Positions 26,495-35,546 of a stretch of DNA of 64,000 nt are shown here, one piece after another. A program made the translations under genes and the position numbers. The DNA comes from DASYPQ01 sp041488095. Lineage in GTDB: Bacteria > Planctomycetota > UBA1135 > GCA-002686595. Below the pieces are notes generated by a model. The model was not told the DNA's origin, did not search any database, and saw only the letters and a program-made list of their open reading frames with translations. The stretch lies in the NCBI GenBank assembly GCA_041488095.1, contig JBGPOP010000003.1, forward strand, positions 95,898-159,897, read 5' to 3'. The first letter of the stretch is position 1. Every line of letters begins with the position of its first letter.

Positions 26495-26974
26495 CTATGC
26501 GTTCCAGGGAAGCCGGTCGAGCAGGAGGCGCGCGGGCAGCATGACGAGGAGGAGGCCCCACACGCCGGCAACCACATCGTCGAGGAGGATTCCGTGCCCT
26601 CCCGGGATCCGCTCCATGGCCCGCGCGGGAGGCGGTTTGAGGATGTCGAAGAGGCGGAAGACGAAGAAGGCGACCGCCAATGCGAGCAGGCTCGGTCCGC
26701 TGGTCCACAGGACCGTGATGAGGTAGCCGATCACCTCGTCGATCACGAAGATGCCCGGGTCCTTCCTGCCGGCATACCTCTCGGCCCACTCGCCGAGCGG
26801 CTGGGTGAGGACATACAGGCCCGCGCAGACGAGCAGCGCCCACAGCGGGAAGAGCCGCGTCCCGGAGAGGATCCAGGCGATGGCGACGCCTCCGAGCGTG
26901 CCCGCGGTCCCGGGCGCGACCGGGGAGCAGCCCAGGAAACCGCACGACACGACCGCGAGCTTCAGCTTGTTCAT
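26495..26974 (-). CDS. pgpA: phosphatidylglycerophosphatase A
   Basis: Removes phosphate from phosphatidylglycerophosphate, the step after PgsA. The 159-residue membrane protein starts MNKLKLAVVSCGFLGCSPVAPGT, with the PgpA pattern GxxPxAPGTxGT, IDEVIGYLITV, FRLFDILKPPPAR and HGILLDDVVAG, which carry the conserved acidic residues. About four hydrophobic helices are visible. The ATG overlaps the pgsA stop (ATGA); an upstream in-frame ATG at 27025 would lie inside pgsA and is not needed. Confidence 0.92.
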   Translation of the reverse strand: MNKLKLAVVSCGFLGCSPVAPGTAGTLGGVAIAWILSGTRLFPLWALLVCAGLYVLTQPLGEWAERYAGRKDPGIFVIDEVIGYLITVLWTSGPSLLALAVAFFVFRLFDILKPPPARAMERIPGGHGILLDDVVAGVWGLLLVMLPARLLLDRLPWNA

Positions 26975-27585
26975 CGCGGGCGCTCCAGGAGGAGCTGCCT
27001 CGTCTTGAGGAGGTACGACAGGCACGAGCCGAGGGTCGTGACCAGCGTCGCGTAGACGAGCCCCTTAGCGACCCTCTCCCAGAGCGAGAACATCTGCGGC
27101 GGGATGTCGAACGCGTGCAGCCCCAGGACCATGCCCACGGCGAGGCACTGCATCACCATCTTGACCTTGCCGAACCAGTCGGCGGGGAACTGCGAGCCCA
27201 GGCTCTCGACGTAGCCGCGAATCCCCGTCACCAGGAACTCGCGCGCCAGGATCACGACCACGATCCAGGCCGGGAAGCAGCTCCGGGACCAGGGCATCAC
27301 CGCCAGGAACACCATCGCGCCGAGCACCAGGACCTTGTCCACGAAGGGATCGGCGATCCGACCGAAGGCCGTGATCTGGTTGCCGCGCCGGGCCAGGTAC
27401 CCGTCGAGCACGTCGCTCGACGCCGTGACGACGAAGAGCCAGAAGGCCGACTGGAGCAGGCCTCGGTGCCCCGAGAGGTCCGCCGTCGCGTCCGATCCGT
27501 GCAGCGCGAGGATCGCGAACAGCGCGAGCGCGCCGAGGAATCGCAGGGCGGTGATGCGGTTCGGCCAGTGCTGGAAGACACCCAT
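26971..27585 (-). CDS. pgsA: CDP-diacylglycerol-glycerol-3-phosphate phosphatidyltransferase
   Basis: Makes phosphatidylglycerophosphate from CDP-diacylglycerol and glycerol 3-phosphate in the inner membrane. The 204-residue protein has the CDP-alcohol phosphatidyltransferase signature spread over SSDVLDGYLARR, then GRIADPFVDK (D-x2-D-G-x2-A-R-x8-G-x3-D-x3-D) and several membrane helices. The N-terminus WPNRITALRFLGALALF is typical of PgsA. The ATG at 27585 is two bases after the rimO stop. The next gene, pgpA, does the following reaction. Confidence 0.93.
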   Translation of the reverse strand: MGVFQHWPNRITALRFLGALALFAILALHGSDATADLSGHRGLLQSAFWLFVVTASSDVLDGYLARRGNQITAFGRIADPFVDKVLVLGAMVFLAVMPWSRSCFPAWIVVVILAREFLVTGIRGYVESLGSQFPADWFGKVKMVMQCLAVGMVLGLHAFDIPPQMFSLWERVAKGLVYATLVTTLGSCLSYLLKTRQLLLERPR

Positions 27586-27587
27586 CC

Positions 27588-28940
27588 CTAGACGCTGCTC
27601 CGGACCTCCCGGCACACGAGGTTCTTCTCCGCGTCGAGGCGTTCCACTTTCACGCGGACGAGGTCCCCGACGCGCGCGCTCGAACCTTCGACGAGCGCCA
27701 CGAGATCGACCTCCGGAGCGTCGCTCGCCGGGCGGCCGGCAACCGATCGCCGCCCGGGATGCTCCTCGTCGACGAGGATCTCGATCTCGGAGCCGATCCG
27801 CGCTCCCTGCGCCCGGTCGAGCACCCGGTCGCGTTCGGCGAGCACGGCCTGGTAGCGCGCCTGCGCGACGTCGGCCGGGACGCGGCCCGGCAGCTCGAAG
27901 CCGTCCGTCCCCTGCTCGGGTGAGTAGGTGAAAGCCCCCAGTCGCGACAGCTCGTACTCGCGCACGAAGTTCACCGCGAGCGCCGCGTCCTCATCGGTCT
28001 CACCCGGGAAGCCGAGCAGGAGCGTCGTGCGCAGCGTGATGCCGGGAACCTCCTCCTTGAGGCGGTCGAGGATGCGGCGCACCTGGTCGCCGCTCCCCGC
28101 GCGGCGCATCGCGCGCAGGACCGGCGTCGAGACGTGCTGCACGGGGATGTCGAGGTAGGGAACGACGTTCGGGTGCTCGCGCATCACCTCGAGCAGGCGC
28201 CAGGGGAAGCGATTGGGGTAGGCGTACATGACCCGGATGCGGCGCACGCCCTCGAGTGCCGCGAGCGCCTCGACGAGGTCGGGCAGCTCGAGCCCCGCCC
28301 CCAGGTCTCGCCCCCAGGCGGTGGAGTCCTCGGCGACGAGCACCAGCTCGCGCACCCCGAACGTCGAGAGCTCGCGCGCCTCGTCGAGAACGGCCGGGAG
28401 CGACTTGGACCGGTGCGGCCCGCGGATCGACGGGATCGCGCAGAAGCTGCAGGTGTGATCGCAGCCGTGGGAGATGCGCAGGTAGGCGTACGATCGCGGC
28501 GTCGAGAGCAGCCGCGCGCCCTCGCGCTCGGGATCGCGCAGGAGCGGCCCCTCGAGGTACGCAGGGACCGCCCGACCCTGGGTGAGCTCGCGCACCGATC
28601 GCGCCAGGGCCTTGTAGTCGGAGATCTCCGCGAACAGGTCGACCCCGGGGAATCGCGCGGCGAGGTCCTTCCGATAGCGCTGGACGAGGCATCCGGCGAC
28701 GACGACCCGTTCGATCTCGCCACGCCGCTTGCGCGCCAGCAGATCGCGGATCGCGCCCTCGGACTCCTCGCGCGCCGGCCCGATGAACGAGCAGGTGTTC
28801 AGGACGACCGTGTGCGCCGAGCCCGGGTCGTCGGTGACGACCAAGCCTTCGTCCGCCATCCGCCCGAGGATCAGCTCGGAGTCGATCAGGTTGCGGGCGC
28901 AGCCCAGGTGGACGAGGGAGACGTGTGCGGGCGATTTCAA
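27588..28940 (-). CDS. rimO: ribosomal protein S12 methylthiotransferase
   Basis: Radical-SAM enzyme that adds a methylthio group to an Asp of ribosomal protein S12. The 450-residue protein has the N-terminal UPF0004 domain with three cysteines (SLVHLGCARN, LNTCSF, VAGCLVQRY), the radical-SAM CxxxCxxC in HGCDHTCSFCAIP, and a C-terminal TRAM domain (GSEIEILVDEE). The TTG at 28940 (MKSPAHVSLVHLGC) gives a near-normal N-terminus and length. A TTG at 29036, right after the upstream stop, would add 32 residues unlike the family. The N-terminal LGCARNLIDSE supports RimO over MiaB. Confidence 0.9.
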   Translation of the reverse strand: MKSPAHVSLVHLGCARNLIDSELILGRMADEGLVVTDDPGSAHTVVLNTCSFIGPAREESEGAIRDLLARKRRGEIERVVVAGCLVQRYRKDLAARFPGVDLFAEISDYKALARSVRELTQGRAVPAYLEGPLLRDPEREGARLLSTPRSYAYLRISHGCDHTCSFCAIPSIRGPHRSKSLPAVLDEARELSTFGVRELVLVAEDSTAWGRDLGAGLELPDLVEALAALEGVRRIRVMYAYPNRFPWRLLEVMREHPNVVPYLDIPVQHVSTPVLRAMRRAGSGDQVRRILDRLKEEVPGITLRTTLLLGFPGETDEDAALAVNFVREYELSRLGAFTYSPEQGTDGFELPGRVPADVAQARYQAVLAERDRVLDRAQGARIGSEIEILVDEEHPGRRSVAGRPASDAPEVDLVALVEGSSARVGDLVRVKVERLDAEKNLVCREVRSSV

Positions 28941-29036
28941 GCCAGGCCAGTCGAGCGCTCGATCGGTTCGGCTGCTCGGGAACCGCCGGATCACCCGGTT
29001 CTTCTGGGCCCGCGCTTCCCGATCAGACGGCCGCAA

Positions 29037-30566
29037 TCAACGGCTCGAGACCTTCTCCAGCCACTCGTCGCGGGTGAGCAGGATATCACGCCGCTGGCCG
29101 CCGAGGTAGGGACCGATCAGGCCCATCTCCTGCAGTTCGTCGAGCACCCTGGTCGCCTCCTCGAAGTCCATGCCGTACTGCTTCTGGAGCATCGACACCG
29201 CGACGCGGCCGCGCTCGACGAGCAGGCAACCGATCTCGGCGAGGAGCACGGCGCGATCCTCCGGGCGCGAGCGGACCTTGGCTTTCTTCTTGGCCGGCGT
29301 GGCCGCGGGCTGCAGCAGGACCTCGCGCTCCTCCTTGCGAGACTCGTCCGCGGACGATGCAGCCTCGGCGGGGTCGAGGAGCTCTTCAGTGTGCTCCGCC
29401 TGGGTCGGAGCGGTCGTGGCGTGCTCTTCCGGCTCTTCCGCGGCCTCGAGATCGCCTGTGTCGGATGAGCCGACCGAATCGACCAGGGAGACGGGCGTGC
29501 CGTACGCGTCGACCGGCTCCTCCTCGACTTCGAACAGGCTCGACTGCTCCCAGCTCGGACGGAGGAGGTGCTCCGTCGCCCGAGCTGCGGGCGCGGGCTC
29601 CACATCGACCTCCGCGGCCTCCACAAGCGGCTCCTCGACCAGGATCTCGCCGGCCGCTTCGCTCAACTCGTCTTCCTCTTCCTCTTCTTCGGGCACCTCG
29701 GAAACGGGAGCGGGTTCTTCGGCGCCAGCCAGATCCTCGTCAGCGGAGTCGCCGGGAGGTGCGAGCTCTGCTGCGGGAGTCCAGTGCTGCACGGAAGAAG
29801 CCGCAGGTGCATCGAGCGGCTCGGAAGGGCCGGACGGCCCGAAGGGTGTCGGCGTGTGGACATGCGGAGGATGGAGGGGCCGGGCCCCTTCGGGGACTTC
29901 ACCGCGCCGGCGCACGTCCTCGCGGTAGGGCGAGGGCAGGACGGCTGCGCTGGCGAGGCTGGGCGACTGCTTCCGTGGCTCGGCGCGCCAGGAGGGCAGC
30001 TCTTCGGGAATCAGGGCCGCCGCCTCCGCCGCAGTGACCCCCTCTTCCAGCGGGCGGGAAGCTGGACGCTCCGGCTCGAGGACCGGCTCGCCGCCGGATC
30101 TCGCCGCCAGGGTCGGCCGCACCCAGAAGAACCATACCGGAGCGGCGAAGGCCGCGAGCCCGAAGAGAGCGCCGATCACGACGTGGGTCGAGCGCGCGAG
30201 GACACCACCCGAGAGATCCCCCACGAGACCGCCCGCGGACGCGGAGAAGGCTCCCAGCAGGACCGACAATCCCAGCGCGGCGAACGCAAGGCCACCGGTG
30301 TGGCGCGTCAACTTTCCGCCTCCACCGACGAGGAAGAGCCATCCGCCGAGCACGGCGATCCCGGCCGAGAAGAGCAGGCCGGGCATGAGCCCGATGCTGC
30401 CGGCCCAGATCCGCGCGATCGTTCCGGTGCCCTCGGCCCGCTCCAGCGGCTCGGAGCTCCCGAGCGCCATGGCCAGGAGAACCGAGAAGAAGGCTCCCGC
30501 CGTGAACAGGACGATCCCCAGCCCGTCGCGCCTCGCGTCGAATCCGATCTCGCGCTTCTCGCTCAT
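29037..30566 (-). CDS. FtsK-like membrane protein with gamma domain but no motor
   Basis: A 509-residue protein with the outline of FtsK minus its engine. Four hydrophobic helices lie at about 15-37, 58-80, 91-112 and 128-149, as in FtsK N-terminal domains. A linker of roughly 280 residues, rich in Pro, Glu and Ala (VPEEEEEEDELSEAAGE), follows. The last 70 residues (RGRVAVSMLQKQYGMDFEEA, then MGLIGPYLGGQRRDILLT) match the FtsK gamma winged helix that reads DNA polarity sites. No Walker A or B motif is present anywhere. It starts seven bases after the ftsK stop, so the two are co-transcribed. A regulatory partner or competitor of FtsK is one reading. Confidence 0.75.
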   Translation of the reverse strand: MSEKREIGFDARRDGLGIVLFTAGAFFSVLLAMALGSSEPLERAEGTGTIARIWAGSIGLMPGLLFSAGIAVLGGWLFLVGGGGKLTRHTGGLAFAALGLSVLLGAFSASAGGLVGDLSGGVLARSTHVVIGALFGLAAFAAPVWFFWVRPTLAARSGGEPVLEPERPASRPLEEGVTAAEAAALIPEELPSWRAEPRKQSPSLASAAVLPSPYREDVRRRGEVPEGARPLHPPHVHTPTPFGPSGPSEPLDAPAASSVQHWTPAAELAPPGDSADEDLAGAEEPAPVSEVPEEEEEEDELSEAAGEILVEEPLVEAAEVDVEPAPAARATEHLLRPSWEQSSLFEVEEEPVDAYGTPVSLVDSVGSSDTGDLEAAEEPEEHATTAPTQAEHTEELLDPAEAASSADESRKEEREVLLQPAATPAKKKAKVRSRPEDRAVLLAEIGCLLVERGRVAVSMLQKQYGMDFEEATRVLDELQEMGLIGPYLGGQRRDILLTRDEWLEKVSSR

Positions 30567-30572
30567 CGTGTC

Positions 30573-33161
30573 TCACTCATCTGGGGCTTCCTGTCCGGAC
30601 TGCTGCCCCGCCTTGGCGCCGTGCGCCTCCTCCCACTGTTCGAGCGTCATCAGGATCTCCCGGACCTTGCTGCCCTTGTAGGGTCCGACGATGCCGGCGT
30701 CGCTCATCATGTCGATCAACCTCGAAGCGCGCGTATATCCGATGCCGAGAGCCCGCTGCAGCAGGCTCGCGGACCCCCGCTTGGACTTGAGGATCACCCG
30801 CACGGCCTCGTCCCACAAGGGATCGTCCTCGGGTCCGCCGGCGTCCTCGCCCGCGGTCGCCTGGCGCTCCCCGGTCGCGACTTGCACCAGCTCCTGGCTG
30901 AAATTCGGCGCCGAGTTGTTGCACACGAAGGCGACCACGGCCTGCAGCTCGGAGTCCTCCACGAGCGCCCCTTGCACGCGCTTGATCTGAGACGACTGCG
31001 GAGGCGTGTAGAGCATGTCGCCGCCGCCGAGCAGCTTCTCCGCGCCGGAGTGGTCGAGGATCACGCGGCTGTCGATCTTGCTCGCCACCTGGAAGGCGAT
31101 CCGCGTGGGCAGGTTGCCCTTGATGATGCCCGTGATCACGTCGGTCGACGGGCGCTGCGTGGCCACGATCACGTGGATGCCGACCGCACGGGATTTCTGC
31201 GCCAGGCGCGTGATCGCGAGCTCGGCCTCCTTCTTCGAGGTCATCATCAGGTCGGCCATCTCGTCGACCACCACGATGATGTAGGGCACGTGGCGAGGTG
31301 TGCGCTCCTCGTTCCACTCCTCGCCCAGGCGCTCGCGCAGCTCCTCCTCGGAGAGCGCGTTGTAGGCCTTGATGTTCTTGACGCTGGCCGCGTTGAACAG
31401 CTCGTAGCGACCATCCATCTTCTCGACCGCCCACAGGAGCACCTGGGTCGCCTGGCGCACGTCGGTGACGACCGGGCACATCAGGTGCGGCACGTTCGAG
31501 AAGACCTGCATCTCGACCATCTTCGGGTCGACCAGGATCATCTTGACGTCGTGCGGCGAGCGCGTGAGCAGGAGGCTGCACAGGATCGTGTTGATGCACA
31601 CCGACTTGCCCGAGCCCGTGGTCCCCGCGAGCAGGAGGTGGGGCATGCGCGCGAGATCCTCGACGATGGGTGTCCCCTCGGTGTCCATGCCGATGAACAG
31701 CGGCAGCGCCATGAACTTGGGGTCGTAGGCCTGCTGGTTGACCAGCTCGCGGATGCGGACGACGCGGCGCTTGAGGTTCGGCACCTCGATGCCGATCGTC
31801 TCGCGGCCGGGGATCGGGGCGATGATGCGCACGCTCTTGGCGCGCAGCGCGGCGGCGATCTCGCCGGACAGCTGGGTCACCTTGTTCAGACGCGTGCCCT
31901 GGGCGACGGTCAGCTCGAACAGGGTCACCGCGGGGCCGACCTGGGCGCCGACGACGTTCGCCTCGACGCGGAAGCTGCGCAGCGCGCCCTCGAGCTTGCT
32001 CGCGGAGTCCTCCAGGAACCGATCGTCGGAGCCCGAGCGGGCTTCGGGGCGGATGAGCAGGTCGAGCGGAGGGAACTGCCAGGGGCCGGGGGGCGGAGTG
32101 GGCGGTTCCAGCGGTTTTTCAGAGGAATTCCGGCCCTTGCCCTTGTCCCTGGGCTTCGGGGCCGAGGCGCGCGCCGGGACGATCTCGCGCTCTTCCTCAT
32201 CGTCTTCGTCCTCGTCGTCGGCAGCGGCGGTCGCCTCCGCAGGGCCCTCCTCCTCGTCACTGTCGTCGTCCTCGTCCTCGTCCTCTTCGGCCGACCCGTC
32301 CTCCTCGGAGAACAACCGCGGCTCGACGACCGCGGGCGAAGATCTTGCGCCGGCTCCCGCCGTCGCCGTCGCGGGCTCCAGACCCTCGCGCAGGTCGGCG
32401 CCGCGCACGAAATTCCACAGGCCGGTCGCGAGCGCGCCGGCGCGGTGCGCAAGGGCGGCCGAGAGACTCTCGCCGCGCAGCTTCCGTCGCTCCGCGAGCC
32501 AGGCCCGGAACGCGACGACCGCGGGGTAGAAGGCGCGCTCGGTCGCAAGCAGGAACGAGACCAGCGCGAGCATCGAGAGCAGGATGAGGAGTCCGATTCC
32601 TCCGAACTTCCGGGCGAGGTGCGGCGTCGCGAGCTGCGCGAGCCACCCACCATAGCCGTACGGCAGCCGCGCGCTGACCCCGCGCAGGTGCACCCCGGAT
32701 CCGGTCCCGGTCTCGCCGCCGAAACACAGATCGAGCAGGAACGCGGTCGAGAGCACGAACATCACCCCGCCGAAGAAGCGCAGGCCCGCCCACGACACGG
32801 CCCGTCCCGCGACCATGACGGCGCCCCATCCGATGCACAGGAAGATGGCCACGTAGCCCGCGAGACCCATGCTCAGGAAGGCGGCGTTGGCGAGGTAGAA
32901 GCCCGTCTGTCCTCCCCAGTTCCAGCCGTGCGCGCCGGGATCGCCGTAGGGCGTGTAGAAGCTGGCGAGCGAGACGAGCAGCCAGATCGAGAAACCGGAA
33001 AGGAGCAGGCCCTTGATCTCGCGCAGCCTCCCGGCAGTCTCGTCGTCGACCCGGCGGCCGAACAGGAAACCCGTGAAGGCCGCGCGCAGGCGAGCCAGGG
33101 CCGTCGAGCCGCGCGTCCAGCGCGCGCGCCCGCGCTTCCCGCCCTCGCCGCTGCGTGACAT
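30573..33161 (-). CDS. ftsK: DNA translocase FtsK/SpoIIIE
   Basis: Septal DNA pump that moves chromosome ends apart at division. The 862-residue protein has four to five membrane helices in the first 230 residues, a linker with long acidic runs (EEDEDEDDDSDEEE), an alpha/beta motor with Walker A GTTGSGKSVCIN (near 515), VDPKMVEMQVF, Walker B IIVVVDEMADLMM and ATQRPSTDVITG, and the C-terminal gamma domain (GSASLLQRALGIGYTRASRL, IVGPYKGSKVREIL). All key residues are present. The motorless paralogue follows directly. Confidence 0.95.
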   Translation of the reverse strand: MSRSGEGGKRGRARWTRGSTALARLRAAFTGFLFGRRVDDETAGRLREIKGLLLSGFSIWLLVSLASFYTPYGDPGAHGWNWGGQTGFYLANAAFLSMGLAGYVAIFLCIGWGAVMVAGRAVSWAGLRFFGGVMFVLSTAFLLDLCFGGETGTGSGVHLRGVSARLPYGYGGWLAQLATPHLARKFGGIGLLILLSMLALVSFLLATERAFYPAVVAFRAWLAERRKLRGESLSAALAHRAGALATGLWNFVRGADLREGLEPATATAGAGARSSPAVVEPRLFSEEDGSAEEDEDEDDDSDEEEGPAEATAAADDEDEDDEEEREIVPARASAPKPRDKGKGRNSSEKPLEPPTPPPGPWQFPPLDLLIRPEARSGSDDRFLEDSASKLEGALRSFRVEANVVGAQVGPAVTLFELTVAQGTRLNKVTQLSGEIAAALRAKSVRIIAPIPGRETIGIEVPNLKRRVVRIRELVNQQAYDPKFMALPLFIGMDTEGTPIVEDLARMPHLLLAGTTGSGKSVCINTILCSLLLTRSPHDVKMILVDPKMVEMQVFSNVPHLMCPVVTDVRQATQVLLWAVEKMDGRYELFNAASVKNIKAYNALSEEELRERLGEEWNEERTPRHVPYIIVVVDEMADLMMTSKKEAELAITRLAQKSRAVGIHVIVATQRPSTDVITGIIKGNLPTRIAFQVASKIDSRVILDHSGAEKLLGGGDMLYTPPQSSQIKRVQGALVEDSELQAVVAFVCNNSAPNFSQELVQVATGERQATAGEDAGGPEDDPLWDEAVRVILKSKRGSASLLQRALGIGYTRASRLIDMMSDAGIVGPYKGSKVREILMTLEQWEEAHGAKAGQQSGQEAPDE

Positions 33162-33229
33162 GACCGGGGTTCCCTCTTCCCGCGACGTGCGCGGGCGCTG
33201 CGAACGGGCCGGCGCGGCCCGCCCGGCGT

Positions 33230-33898
33230 CTAGGGACGCTCGAGGAGTCCGACCAGCTCGCGCGCGATCTGTGCCTTGGTGCGGTTCCTGAGGCGGCGGA
33301 CCGATCCGTCGCCCCCCAGGATGAGAACGCTCGCCCGGGGCGCATTCAATGCCCGCGAGTCGTTCAGGACGATGAAATCCGCGCCCTTGAGCTTCATCTT
33401 GCGCCGGGCACGGGGAATGCCGCCGGCGGTTTCCAGGGCGAAGCCGACGACGAGCTTGCCAGCGCGACCCTTCCCGCGCCCGCAGGCAGCCAGGATGTCA
33501 GGGTTGCGGAGGAGGTGGAGGACGGTCGATCCGAGGGTTCGGTCCTTCTCGCGCCACTTGCCGCGGAGGCGCCGCTCGGGTCTCCAGTCGCACACGGCGG
33601 CGGCCATGAAGAGGGCGTCACAGCCGCGGAAGGCGGCGCGGGTCGCGGCGAGCATGTCGCGGGCGGAGGTGACGTCGACGCGACGGACCCCGCGGGGCGT
33701 CGGGAGGGCCACGGGTCCGGCGACGAGGGTCACGCGGTGTCCGGCCTGCGCAGCGGCTGCCGCAATCGCGAAGCCCATGAGGCCGCTCGACTCGTTGGAG
33801 AGGTAGCGGACCGGGTCGATGTGCTCGCGCGTCGGGCCGGCGGTGACGAGGACGCGCAGCTTCTCCGGCGCGGTGCGGTTCCGGTGTCGATGGGACAT
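33230..33898 (-). CDS. coaB: phosphopantothenate-cysteine ligase (CoaB, stand-alone)
   Basis: Joins cysteine to 4'-phosphopantothenate in coenzyme A synthesis. The 222-residue protein corresponds to the C-terminal half of the usual CoaBC fusion: LRVLVTAGPTREHIDPVRYLSN, SSGLMGFAIAAAA, VTLVAGPV, MAAAVCDWRP, VGFALET and FIVLND are all present in order. The decarboxylase half is a separate gene about 1.9 kb upstream (35757-36299). The ATG at 33898 (MSHRHRNR) is preferred to a GTG at 33925. The cassette and a plus-strand lipoprotein gene lie between the two halves. Confidence 0.92.
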   Translation of the reverse strand: MSHRHRNRTAPEKLRVLVTAGPTREHIDPVRYLSNESSGLMGFAIAAAAAQAGHRVTLVAGPVALPTPRGVRRVDVTSARDMLAATRAAFRGCDALFMAAAVCDWRPERRLRGKWREKDRTLGSTVLHLLRNPDILAACGRGKGRAGKLVVGFALETAGGIPRARRKMKLKGADFIVLNDSRALNAPRASVLILGGDGSVRRLRNRTKAQIARELVGLLERP

Positions 33899-34022
33899 GT
33901 CGAATCCAGTATGGCGCTCTCGCAATCGCCGGCGGGCCGGGAGGCGGAGGTGGCGGGCCAGAGAGTGGAGCCTCCGGGTCGGGCCGCATCAACCGGGGAT
34001 CCGCAGACATTACCATCAAGGG

Positions 34023-34793
34023 ATGATGACGTCCCTGCGCCGCGCGCTCGCCCTGGTCCTGCTGCCGCTCGTCGTTTGGTCCTGCCGTTCGGCCGCGTCC
34101 GGGGAGGCGCGCAAGAGCTACGTGATCGCCTTCCTCGTTCGGGGCCCCGCGGCCGCAGGCAAGACCGCCGAGGAGCGACAGACGATCCAGGCCGCGCACA
34201 TGGCGAACATCGAGCGGCTCGCGGGGGAGAACAAGCTCGTGATCGCCGGCCCGTTCGGGAAACCGGTGCCCGACGAGGCGCTGCGCGGGATCTTCGTGTT
34301 CGACACGCGGGAGATCGAGACGGCGCGCGCGTGGACGAGCACGGATCCGGCGGTGAAGGCGGGAGTGCTCGGGATGGAGCTGGCGACGATTCGGACGGGG
34401 ACGGCGTTGCGGCGGGCGCTCGAGCTGTATCGGGCGACGTTGGCGAATGGTCCTCCGGGATCGGAGCACGGGGACAAGATGCGCGGGTACGTGATGCTGA
34501 TCGCGCGCGACGGCGCGCGAGGGGAGCGCGGTCTGGCGGCGATGAGGGAGCGAGGGAAGGTCGTGTTCGAGGGCGAGCTCGTTGGCTCTGCGCGCGGGAC
34601 GTTTCTAGCGGTGCTCGATGCGGAGAGAGTGGACGAGGCGCGAAGCCTACTAGGCGGGGCGGCCGCCCAGTTCGGGGATCATGATCTCGCGTCGTGGTGG
34701 GCGATGGGATCACTGGCGAGGTTGGCGAGCCGATCGGGAGGGCCCGTGGCGGCCGCCCCACGTTGGTCCGAACGATCTCGCCTCAGTGACTGA
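34023..34793 (+). CDS. lipoprotein with two YCII-like domains
   Basis: A 256-residue exported protein. The signal MMTSLRRALALVLLPLVVWSC ends in a lipobox-like VWSC. Residues about 30-120 form one YCII-like domain (YVIAFLVRGP, MANIERLAGENKLVIAGPFG, RGIFVFDT) and about 155-240 a second (GYVMLIARDG, AMRERGKVVFEGELVGS, FLAVLDAERVDEA). YCII domains are small ferredoxin-like folds, usually cytoplasmic, with unknown roles. The last 25 residues (GGPVAAAPRWSERSRLSD) are low-complexity and lead into the cassette region, so the natural 3' end may have been altered. Confidence 0.7.
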   Translation: MMTSLRRALALVLLPLVVWSCRSAASGEARKSYVIAFLVRGPAAAGKTAEERQTIQAAHMANIERLAGENKLVIAGPFGKPVPDEALRGIFVFDTREIETARAWTSTDPAVKAGVLGMELATIRTGTALRRALELYRATLANGPPGSEHGDKMRGYVMLIARDGARGERGLAAMRERGKVVFEGELVGSARGTFLAVLDAERVDEARSLLGGAAAQFGDHDLASWWAMGSLARLASRSGGPVAAAPRWSERSRLSD

Positions 34794-34891
34794 CTGCTCG
34801 CCGAATGGATTCCGGAGTCAAGGGCCACCAGCAGCCTCGTTGGGTCGTCAGGCACACCGAGTTTTCCTGGTCCGAAGGTGGGCGAGATGCA

Positions 34892-34975
34892 GCCTAACGT
34901 GGTGGCGTTCAGCGGCGAGCAAGCGAGGGAGCGAAGCGACTGAGCTGATCGTCCGCCTGCAACGCCTGGTTAGCC
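34892..34975 (-). other. attC-like recombination site (integron cassette type)
   Basis: Read on the minus strand, this 84-base imperfect palindrome begins GGCTAAC (34975-34969) and ends GTTAGGC (34898-34892), the R'' and R' boxes of attC sites. Inside them GGCGTT pairs with AACGCC and GCGG with CCGC, with unpaired extra bases on one side, the feature that sets strand choice in real attC sites. The TAA stop of the minus-strand ORF lies inside the first box, as in typical cassettes. No integron integrase gene is in the window. Confidence 0.7.
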
Positions 34976-35546
34976 GGCATTCTCGACGCCATCGTAGAGG
35001 CACCAATGATAGTCGATGGATCGCTTCTTGGCTTCCTGTCTCCCTTCGCGCGGCCGAACGGACACGGCGTCTGAGGCGCGCAAGCCAGTCGGTGGATCGA
35101 TGAAGTCCACGGCATTTCCGGCCTCGTAGGCCTGGCGCGCACCGTTGCTAAACTCCACCGTGAAGACCGTGTACCCCATGCCCGACTCACCTGCGCGATA
35201 GAGTTCATTGGCCAGACGCGCAGGTAGCCGATTGGGGCTGTCCGCGATCCGACGGACGGACCTGATCGACACCGAGAGCTTTCCCTGGTCATCTTCCGGA
35301 TAAACTCCCCAGACCCGGATGTAGGGCTTCCGATCCGTTACGTAGACGCACGAGAGCTCTTTGCCGTCGTCCAGAGTGACTGCGCAAGGTCTATATTCGA
35401 GATCTCCATCACGGCTTGCCGGCACCTGGCGAAGCTGGTCGTACAGTGCGCGTGGGATCGGAGGATAGTTCGGCACTTCGGTCCGGCTAACTATGATCAG
35501 ACAGACCCGCATGAACGCCACGAACGTGGCGAAATCGTCTGCCTAA
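34898..35546 (-). mobile_element. solitary gene cassette (ORF plus attC)
   Basis: About 650 bases, limited upstream by a core-like ATTAGGC (35547-35541 on the minus strand) and downstream by the attC-like site, and holding one ORF in the usual gene-then-attC order. Hand counts give 36/60 G+C at 35161-35220 and 39/60 at 35401-35460, lower than the neighbouring genes. It sits between coaC and coaB. The size, order and stop-in-attC layout match integron cassettes. Confidence 0.6.
34970..35521 (-). CDS. cassette-borne hypothetical protein, 183 aa
   Basis: Starts MAFMRVCLIIVSRTEVPNY; a later start is possible, since the fold seems to begin near PNYPPIPRALYDQLRQ. The body has a beta-rich look (DLEYRPCAVTLDDGKELSC, YIRVWGVYPEDDQG, GYTVFTVEFSNGARQAYE) and ends DYHWCLYDGVENAG. 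No family, signal peptide or catalytic motif is recognised. Its TAA stop is part of the attC-like site. Orphan proteins of this kind are the usual content of cassettes; many turn out to act in defence, toxicity or surface change, but nothing here shows which. Confidence 0.65.
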   Translation of the reverse strand: MAFMRVCLIIVSRTEVPNYPPIPRALYDQLRQVPASRDGDLEYRPCAVTLDDGKELSCVYVTDRKPYIRVWGVYPEDDQGKLSVSIRSVRRIADSPNRLPARLANELYRAGESGMGYTVFTVEFSNGARQAYEAGNAVDFIDPPTGLRASDAVSVRPREGRQEAKKRSIDYHWCLYDGVENAG

